The notes beneath the pieces are model-generated. The model searched no databases and was not told the DNA's origin. It saw only the letters and a program-made list of their open reading frames with translations. Shown here piece by piece: positions 7,039 through 12,298 of a stretch of DNA of 12,298 bases. How positions within the stretch are numbered: position 1 is the stretch's first letter; the number at the start of each line of letters is the position of its first letter. This DNA is from JBBKWG01 sp037968835 (GTDB lineage Bacteria; Pseudomonadota; Alphaproteobacteria; Rhodobacterales; Rhodobacteraceae), in contig JBBKWG010000277.1 in NCBI GenBank assembly GCA_037968835.1, forward strand, positions 1 through 12,298, given 5' to 3'. The position numbers and the translations under genes are program-made.

Positions 7039-7057
7039 GATGCGTCTCGGCCGGGGA

Positions 7058-8122
7058 TCAGAACCCGGCTTTGATGTTTTCGAACTCCGCGATCATCTTT
7101 TCGCGCAGCACTGATCCTGCAGGTGCCTGCCACAGCGTGTTTTCGCGCAGCGACTCGTTGCTGTCGAGGCCGCTCGATTTCAGCATATCCTGATCCAGCT
7201 TCGCCATTTCTTCGGAATTGGAATGGCCATAGCCCCAGGCGGTCACGAGATAATCCACCGTCTTCGGTTCAAGCCAGGCATTGATGAAGTCATAGAACTT
7301 GTCGTCCGATCCGGGACCGTCCTTGAGCTTGACGTACCCGCAGACCCAGCTTGACGCGCCTTCGTCGGTGTCGCGTTTCATCTTGATCGGCAGGCCCTCG
7401 GCGCTCATCGTGGCCGAGGTTTCGTTCCAGGCCCAGGCCAGTTCCACCTGACCCGACTGCATCAACTGTGCCAAAGACGACGAACTGTCCCAGTAGGAGA
7501 GGACGTTCTTGTGAACCTCGCGCAGGAAATCCGAGGCTTTCCTGAAATCCTCGTCCGTGGCCTTGGTCCAGTCCTGCACGCCTGTCGCCAGGAACCCCAG
7601 AGCATACGCGTCATCGACGCTGTCGCCGATTGACACCTTGCCCGCCATCGAAGGGTCAGCAAAGATCTGCAGCGAACTGACTTGATCCTCGGTCAGCTTT
7701 TCGCTGTTGTAGGTCAGCGCAGTATTGCCCCAGTCGATCGGAACAAAGTAATAGTCCCCGTCTTTCTTGTAGGCCTCAATGTCGCGGAATTCCTTGTTCA
7801 GGTCGTCCCAGCGGTCGATCCGTGACGGGTCCAGCGGCTCTAGCAGGCCCGCTTCCATCCATTTCGGCACCGACTGCGAGCAGGGGTGCGCAGTATCCGC
7901 CTTGAAACCAGAGCGCAGTTTCTGGAACGCTTCTTCCTCGTCGCCGAAGTAGGCAAAGGTCGGCGATTCGCTGTTCTTGTCGATGTAGGCGGTAAAGAAT
8001 TCCGGGTCTTCGTAGCCGGCCCAGTCGAACACCGTCAGCCCGGCGTCCTGCGCCATGGCGGTCGTGGTCATCATCGCCGCGGCCCCGGCCAGTGTCGCGA
8101 CTTTCAGTCGTAGAGTAGTCAT
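7058..8122 (-). CDS. Periplasmic substrate-binding protein, PotD-like (extracellular solute-binding family 1)
   Basis: Periplasmic receptor of the importer, 354 residues, a usual PotD length. A signal peptide is plain at the N-terminus: MTTLRLK, a hydrophobic alanine-rich stretch to about residue 17, and a probable cleavage after AMA (24/25). The mature part has the PotD-type layout VFDWAGYEDPEF (31-42), FVPIDWGN (126-133), NSEKL (139-143), DSVDDAYALG (167-176), ELAWAWNE (227-234) and a C-terminal NAWLEP block (281-286). ATG 8122 is preceded by AGGGAGA and was preferred to an upstream in-frame start at 8167 that would bury the signal peptide. It lies apart from the permease and ATPase genes (1566-4369), on the opposite strand, with its own copy of the operator. 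At the place of the PotD W-x-D ligand triad it reads W259-V-C261, so the ligand may not be an ordinary polyamine. Confidence 0.9.
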   Translation of the reverse strand: MTTLRLKVATLAGAAAMMTTTAMAQDAGLTVFDWAGYEDPEFFTAYIDKNSESPTFAYFGDEEEAFQKLRSGFKADTAHPCSQSVPKWMEAGLLEPLDPSRIDRWDDLNKEFRDIEAYKKDGDYYFVPIDWGNTALTYNSEKLTEDQVSSLQIFADPSMAGKVSIGDSVDDAYALGFLATGVQDWTKATDEDFRKASDFLREVHKNVLSYWDSSSSLAQLMQSGQVELAWAWNETSATMSAEGLPIKMKRDTDEGASSWVCGYVKLKDGPGSDDKFYDFINAWLEPKTVDYLVTAWGYGHSNSEEMAKLDQDMLKSSGLDSNESLRENTLWQAPAGSVLREKMIAEFENIKAGF

Positions 8123-8219
8123 GAACGTCTCCCTGTTATTATTTTGTCGGTCCTTACCGGCAAACATTCAGGCAGGACACTGACGGAAAAACTAGGGGGG
8201 ATTGAGGGTAGGCACAAGG

Positions 8220-8241
8220 TTTATTTGAGCGCTCAAATAAT
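8220..8241. promoter_or_regulatory. Palindromic operator, copy 2, ahead of the binding-protein gene
   Basis: TTATTTGAGCGCTCAAATAA at 8221-8240 is a perfect 20-bp palindrome, about 100 bp upstream of the binding-protein start at 8122. Its left 17 bases (8220-8236) are identical to 257-273 ahead of the plus operon. Read toward the gene it governs, each copy continues with similar, non-symmetrical bases (TAAA-C-TTGT), so more than the protein site is conserved. The aminotransferase gene ends at 8360, so the site lies in a 237-bp gap and can serve only the binding-protein transcript. I see no clear -10 element here. Confidence 0.75.
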
Positions 8242-8359
8242 AATGAGCGATCTGAACCGGTTTTTACCGGGTTCCGAGCGTCTGAATTTTGGCACCAATC
8301 TGAAATTTCCGAAGGGCAGGGCGCAGATTTTAGCCATCACTTCCTGCCAACCCAACCCC

Positions 8360-9751
8360 CTATATTGCGGCCATTTGTTCAGTCACTTCTTCCAACGCCT
8401 CCTCAAGCAAGTCGAACATCTCATCCACCTGCGCCCTCGTGATCACCAGCGGCGGAGAGAATACCGCCATGTTGATCAGCGGACGCACCAGCAAGCCGCG
8501 TTTTTCACAGGCCGCATCCAGCAGTTCGCCCAGTTTGCGTTCCGCCGCCAGCGAGGTTCCGGGCGTGTCGGGCCGCCCCTGGATGCAGGCCAGCAGACCC
8601 ATCCCGCGCACGTCCCCAACAATCGCAAACCGTTCCAGCGCGCGCAGGCGTTGCTGGAAATGCGGAGTGATTGCACGCACATGTTCGAGGATTTTCTCAT
8701 CCTCCATGATCTCGATGTTCTTGAGCGCGGCAACACAGCAGACCGGATGACCCGAATAGGTATAGCCGTTGGAAAACATCACGTTCTCGTCCGGCCCGGT
8801 CATCCGCGCCATCACCGCGTCCGATATGATGCAAGCCCCAAGCGGCAGATAGCCCGATGTCACGCCCTTGGCGCAGGTGATGATGTCGGGCGTGATGCCG
8901 AACACGTCTTGCGACGAGAACCAGTGCCCGAGCCGGCCAAAGGCGGTCACCACCTCGTCCGAGATATAGAGGATGTCATGTGCACGGCAGATCTCAAGCG
9001 TTCGTTTGTGATAGCCTTCGGGCGGGATGATCACTCCGCCGGAGCACAGGATCGGCTCGGCAATGAAGGCACCGACATTCTCGGGTCCCGTCTCGGCAAT
9101 CATGTTCTCGAGGTCCGCGACCTTGGCATCGCCCCATTCAGCCAAGGTCATCCCGTCGGGGCGGACATAGGGGTTGATGTCGGGCAGGAACCGCACCAAC
9201 CGGTCCTCGACGTCGAATCGGCTTTTCTCGCGTTCCTTGCCGGTCACCGTAGAGGCGAGATAGGTCGACCCGTGATAGCCCTTTTCGCGCGCGATCACGA
9301 TCTTCTTGTCGTGCCGACCCAATGCGTTGTTCATGAAATGCATGGTGCGCAGCGCGGTATCCACTGCGGTCGAGCCGCCGGTGGTGAAGAACACGTTGTT
9401 GAGATCCCCCGGCGCCAGATCGGCAATTTTCTTGGCCAGCATTGTCGAGGGATCGGTGGTTGTGGTCCAGGGCGAAGTATAGGGCAGGCGCAACACTTGA
9501 TCGGCAATCGCCGTCGCCATATCCTTGCGACCATAGCCGATCTGGACGCACCACATGCCGCACGGTCCGTCGATGTAGCGCTTGCCGCTTGCATCCCACA
9601 GATAGATGCCCTCGGCCCGCTCGATGGCGTGATAGTCACTCTCCTGCCAGGCATCCATCGCGGCCCAGGGGTGCAATTGGTGGTTGCGATCCCATTCGTT
9701 CAACGTGTCGGGCGATGGCCCGTTGGTCAGGTCGCGGGGGATGGTTGTCAT
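8360..9751 (-). CDS. Class III (omega) PLP-dependent aminotransferase
   Basis: A 463-residue fold-type I, class III aminotransferase. Expected features are present: GGSTAVDTALR (125-135) for phosphate binding, EKGYHGSTY (156-164), DEVVTAFGR with D265 (265-273), and the PLP lysine K295 in ITCAKGVTSGYLPLGA (291-306). GYTYSGHPV (329-337) contacts the partner active site. The N-terminal DRNHQLHPW and WCVQIGYGR stretches resemble putrescine-, beta-alanine- or taurine-pyruvate transaminases, so the donor is probably a terminal primary amine and the acceptor pyruvate. It is the last gene of the minus-strand operon. Two starts are possible: ATG 9772, which overlaps the previous stop as ATGA, and ATG 9751, which has AAGGAGAGG just upstream and was chosen. 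Here it would convert a fully demethylated amine to an aldehyde or oxo acid. The class is certain, the substrate inferred. Confidence 0.9.
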   Translation of the reverse strand: MTTIPRDLTNGPSPDTLNEWDRNHQLHPWAAMDAWQESDYHAIERAEGIYLWDASGKRYIDGPCGMWCVQIGYGRKDMATAIADQVLRLPYTSPWTTTTDPSTMLAKKIADLAPGDLNNVFFTTGGSTAVDTALRTMHFMNNALGRHDKKIVIAREKGYHGSTYLASTVTGKEREKSRFDVEDRLVRFLPDINPYVRPDGMTLAEWGDAKVADLENMIAETGPENVGAFIAEPILCSGGVIIPPEGYHKRTLEICRAHDILYISDEVVTAFGRLGHWFSSQDVFGITPDIITCAKGVTSGYLPLGACIISDAVMARMTGPDENVMFSNGYTYSGHPVCCVAALKNIEIMEDEKILEHVRAITPHFQQRLRALERFAIVGDVRGMGLLACIQGRPDTPGTSLAAERKLGELLDAACEKRGLLVRPLINMAVFSPPLVITRAQVDEMFDLLEEALEEVTEQMAAI

Positions 9752-9757
9752 TGTCTT

Positions 9758-9766
9758 CCTCTCCTT
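9758..9766 (-). promoter_or_regulatory. Ribosome-binding site that decides the aminotransferase start
   Basis: On the minus strand this reads AAGGAGAGG, nearly ideal complementarity to the 16S rRNA end, seven to nine bases before ATG 9751. It lies inside the reading that would start at ATG 9772, so it favours 9751 as the main start. The upstream ATGA overlap with the preceding gene may still allow coupled initiation. Confidence 0.6.
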
Positions 9767-9771
9767 GCTCA

Positions 9772-10959
9772 TCAGAACGCGCCGGGCGGTGTCGCGCGGG
9801 CGCGGGCGTTAATGAAAAACGGTTTGTCTTCAATGGTGACGGGAACCTGGCGGCGTTCCCAGCGGCCCTCTTGATTGACGTAGATTTCGGCCGAGAGATC
9901 GCTGTTCCTAGTGGTACCGAAGGGAGTCTTGAGTTCCGCCAGCGCGATGTTGCGCTTGGCCGTGGGGGACCAGACGCCAGAAGTAACATGTCCTACCTCG
10001 CGCCGTTTGCGGTGATAGATCAGCGCGTCCTGCGCCGGTTTGAACCCGCCCAGATCAATCTTGACCAAGGCATAGCGTTGCCCGCCATCACGGTGTTTCA
10101 GCAGGGCGCGGCGGCCATTGAAGTGGCCCTTGTCGAAATGCACCAGCCGACCAAATCCCAGTTCGATCGGGGTGCGTCCCCGGTGCAGACGCATGGCGCC
10201 TTGGACCGGCTGGAAATCCATGCCTGCCGCGATGAACCCGGCCTCAATCCGCGCGATGTGCAACGCCTCGAACCCGATAGCGCGCAGGCCCCAGTGCGTC
10301 CCCGCAGACCAAAGCCGGTCCCACAGGTCCAGCGCGCGGTCCCAGGGCACCCAGATTTCATAGCCGAGATCACCGGTAAAGCCGGTGCGTGAGATCCACA
10401 AGTCCGGTTCCACCTTGCGCCAGTCAAATGGTTTCATGTCGGCCACGTCCAGCCCGGCCTCCTTGAGGACCGCGAACGACGTCGGCCCCTGCAGCGCGAC
10501 CGCCGCGATAATGTCGCTTTCATCCGTAATCTCGACGTCAAAACCCCAGGCCGCATCCAGCAGCCAGGAGAACATCCGCTCCTGACAGCACAGGCGAAAA
10601 TCTGTGGCCGAAAAGCGGAACAGGGTGCCGTCGTCGATCAGCATGCCTTCCTCGTCGCACCACATGGCATAGCCAACGCGCCCATCGCCAATCCGCGCCA
10701 CGTCGCGCGTGACGACCCGGTTGATCATCGCCAGCGCGTCCGGCCCGGTGATGCGGTACTTGTGCATCGGCGAGATGTCGAACAGCGTCGTTTGATTGCG
10801 GATTGCGAAGTATTCGAACTCGGCTGTGTCCAACACCGAGGGCGACAGGTATCCGGCCCAGTCCATCCAGCCCTTGGCTTGGCTCAACGCCTCTAGCCGG
10901 CCGTGGAACGGGCCCGGGATCAAGCCGATGGGTACGGCGGTGGTGGGGGTCTTTTTCAT
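9772..10959 (-). CDS. GcvT/DmdA-like aminomethyltransferase (tetrahydrofolate-dependent)
   Basis: A 395-residue single-domain relative of glycine cleavage T protein and DmdA. Family landmarks in order: TTLFDISPMHKYRITGPDA (57-75), GMLIDDGTLFRF with the conserved acidic pair D109-D110 that in GcvT sits at the folate site, AVALQGP (153-159), RTGFTGDLGYEIWV (191-204, the GYTGEDGYE motif), RIEAGFIAAGMDF (237-249), and the C-terminal barrel with GHVTSGVWSP. These proteins move a methyl or methylene group from an amine (or DMSP) to tetrahydrofolate. The gene overlaps the FAD oxidoreductase before it by ATGA (10956-10959) and the aminotransferase follows, so the three work together. In dimethylglycine and sarcosine dehydrogenases an FAD domain is fused to a GcvT domain; here the two functions sit in separate adjacent genes. 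The substrate is inferred, not shown. Confidence 0.87.
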   Translation of the reverse strand: MKKTPTTAVPIGLIPGPFHGRLEALSQAKGWMDWAGYLSPSVLDTAEFEYFAIRNQTTLFDISPMHKYRITGPDALAMINRVVTRDVARIGDGRVGYAMWCDEEGMLIDDGTLFRFSATDFRLCCQERMFSWLLDAAWGFDVEITDESDIIAAVALQGPTSFAVLKEAGLDVADMKPFDWRKVEPDLWISRTGFTGDLGYEIWVPWDRALDLWDRLWSAGTHWGLRAIGFEALHIARIEAGFIAAGMDFQPVQGAMRLHRGRTPIELGFGRLVHFDKGHFNGRRALLKHRDGGQRYALVKIDLGGFKPAQDALIYHRKRREVGHVTSGVWSPTAKRNIALAELKTPFGTTRNSDLSAEIYVNQEGRWERRQVPVTIEDKPFFINARARATPPGAF

Positions 10960-12298
10960 GTCGGTATCTCGTTGGCAAACAGGCGAAGCGCGGCATTGCG
11001 CCCCGGCGATCCGGTCACATCGCCGCCGGGATGCGCCGATGCACCGCAGAGGTAATAGCCAACTACTCCGAAGGCGTAGCGCGACAATCCGTTAACGGGC
11101 CGCACGGTCAGCAACTGGTCGATACTCAGCTCGCCGTGATGCCAATGCCCGCCCGGTGCGCCGGTCAGACGTTCGATGTCGTCGGGGGTCAGCAGGTCTC
11201 TGTGTGTGATCAGTTTCGACAGGCCAGGCATATAGGTTTCCAACGTCTTGACGATGCGCCTGGTCAGCGCCTTGCGTTTCGCCGCCGTCCAGCCACCTTC
11301 GGGGTCGGAGGGCACGTACTGCACCACCGCCGACAGTACATGCTGGCCGTTCTGACAAAGCGTGGGATCGCTCAGCGATGGGATCACCGCCTCGATCACC
11401 GGCGCGTCAGTGGTGCCGCCGTATTTCACCGGGTTGAACGCATTTTCGACATAGGTGGCCGAGGGAGCCACGATCAGCCGTCCGGCCTTTTGCGCATCGC
11501 TCAGCCCCGGCATGTCCGGCACGCCACTTAACACGAGGTTCAGCTTGGCAGCCGTGCCCTTACTGCGCATCTTGCGCAGCCGCCGGGTGGCTTCGATGTC
11601 GAAATGCTGTGGACCGATCAACCGCATGGTCTGCTGCGCGCCAAGGCTGGACAGCACGGCATCGGCACTCAGCACTGTGCCATCGTCCAGCGTGACGCCG
11701 CGCACGCGGTCGTCGGTCACATCTACGGCTGCGGCACCAGCGCCGCAACGCAGGGTCGCCCCCGCATCGGTCGCGGCCTTTTCCAGCATGCCCATCACGG
11801 CGCCCATTCCGCCGATAGGAAGATGCACCTCGCCGCCCCGACCCAAACGGTAGAGCAGCGTAAACACCGACCCCGGACCGCGCGGCCCGCTCCAGGCGCC
11901 GCGTACCGCATCGGCAGCCAGCGCGCCCGCGACAGGACCGTCTGACAGGTCTTCGAGCAGCAGATCATAGGCGTTGGACAATACGATGCGCAAGAATTCC
12001 CGCATCTCGGTCTTGCCCATCCGTTTCAGGTTCAGGCCCAGCTTTGCCAACCCGCCCAGATCGCGCATGCTGGCCAGATTGGCCAGCCCATCCGCCAGAA
12101 GGGGCGGCGGAGCGTCGGACAATTGACCGAGAAGCGCGGCAAACCGCACCAGCCGATCCTGCAGCGCGGCAAAGGCCGCGGCCTCCGGATGGGTGCTGCC
12201 ATCGGTGTGGCGCAGGATGCTGCCTGTCAGTTCCGCGTGCTTGCCATCGGGCGACAGCGCAATGGTCGGCAGGCTGCGGGTATCAAGTGTGAGGCCAA
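10956..12298 (-). CDS. NAD(P)/FAD-dependent oxidoreductase, phytoene-desaturase-like (N-terminus cut by window end)
   Basis: The frame runs from TGA 10956 to the right edge without a stop, giving 447 codons; the N-terminus is outside. An internal GTG at 12149 is not the start, because the reading upstream continues well (SPDGKHAEL, HPEAAAFAALQ). The C-terminal YYLCGASAHPGGDVTGSPGRNAA is the FAD-closing motif of the phytoene desaturase/PYROXD2 group. LPIGGMGAVMGMLEKAATDAGA and the VRGVTLDDG...ADAVLSSLG stretch are the matching mid-protein elements for substrate channel and second FAD contact. The N-terminal GxGxxG dinucleotide motif should lie just past the window. It is the first visible gene of the operon with the GcvT-like and aminotransferase genes, so oxidation of an N-methyl amine or of a C-N bond is likelier here than carotenoid work. 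That role is inferred from context. Confidence 0.85.
   Translation of the reverse strand, partial: GLTLDTRSLPTIALSPDGKHAELTGSILRHTDGSTHPEAAAFAALQDRLVRFAALLGQLSDAPPPLLADGLANLASMRDLGGLAKLGLNLKRMGKTEMREFLRIVLSNAYDLLLEDLSDGPVAGALAADAVRGAWSGPRGPGSVFTLLYRLGRGGEVHLPIGGMGAVMGMLEKAATDAGATLRCGAGAAAVDVTDDRVRGVTLDDGTVLSADAVLSSLGAQQTMRLIGPQHFDIEATRRLRKMRSKGTAAKLNLVLSGVPDMPGLSDAQKAGRLIVAPSATYVENAFNPVKYGGTTDAPVIEAVIPSLSDPTLCQNGQHVLSAVVQYVPSDPEGGWTAAKRKALTRRIVKTLETYMPGLSKLITHRDLLTPDDIERLTGAPGGHWHHGELSIDQLLTVRPVNGLSRYAFGVVGYYLCGASAHPGGDVTGSPGRNAALRLFANEIPT

Noticed and set aside
8254..8274. Imperfect hairpin GAACCGG-TTTTTA-CCGGGTTC as a terminator of the aminotransferase operon.
   Set aside because: It lies over 80 bases past the stop, contains a bulge and has no T-run on the minus strand. 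It is too weak to call.
8144..9874. A 576-codon open frame on the plus strand opposite the aminotransferase gene.
   Set aside because: It has no recognisable domain, is rich in His/Arg/Gly as expected for the antisense of a GC-rich gene, and lies over the well-supported class III aminotransferase. It is a shadow frame.
9442..11531. Long plus-strand open frames across the GcvT-like and FAD oxidoreductase genes (9442-10392 and 10803-11531).
   Set aside because: They are antisense to genes with clear family motifs; the translations are low-complexity and lack start signals.
1..12298. CRISPR arrays, tRNA and rRNA genes.
   Set aside because: I saw no regularly spaced direct repeats and no cloverleaf or ribosomal signature on either strand.

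Overview
The window looks like a piece of a high-GC alphaproteobacterial chromosome or large plasmid, most likely from the Rhodobacteraceae/roseobacter lineage. That call is an inference from the GC-rich codon use, the tight ATGA gene overlaps and the general look of the proteins. It was not tested by any search. Nearly all of it is one accessory catabolic locus that appears to import a methylated, amine-containing compound and strip its methyl groups. The substrate cannot be read from the sequence.

Layout. Positions 26-199 hold the N-terminal remnant of an IS21-type transposase. An intergenic stretch (200-319) then carries a palindromic operator and a probable promoter. A plus-strand operon follows (320-6365): a Rieske oxygenase, two PotB/PotC-type permeases, a PotA-type ATPase, a second Rieske oxygenase and a SAM-dependent methyltransferase. 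Its genes overlap or nearly abut. A decayed ParDE toxin-antitoxin module lies at 6386-6925 on the minus strand, with one in-frame TAG codon in each gene. Next, all on the minus strand, come the periplasmic binding protein of the transporter (7058-8122) with its own upstream copy of the palindrome (8221-8240), and a three-gene operon: an FAD oxidoreductase (cut by the window end), a GcvT/DmdA-type folate methyltransferase and a class III aminotransferase (8360 to beyond 12298).

Proposed working (inference). The PotABCD-like transporter brings in a cationic or zwitterionic methylated amine. The two Rieske oxygenases both have glutamate in the bridging position of the mononuclear iron centre, as in carnitine monooxygenase CntA, and would remove methyl groups oxidatively. 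The FAD enzyme and the GcvT-like protein could act like a split dimethylglycine/sarcosine dehydrogenase, passing one-carbon units to tetrahydrofolate. The aminotransferase would then deaminate the exposed primary amine. No oxygenase reductase is encoded in the window. Two copies of the same oriented operator, one ahead of the plus operon and one ahead of the binding-protein gene, suggest that one regulator outside the window controls both.
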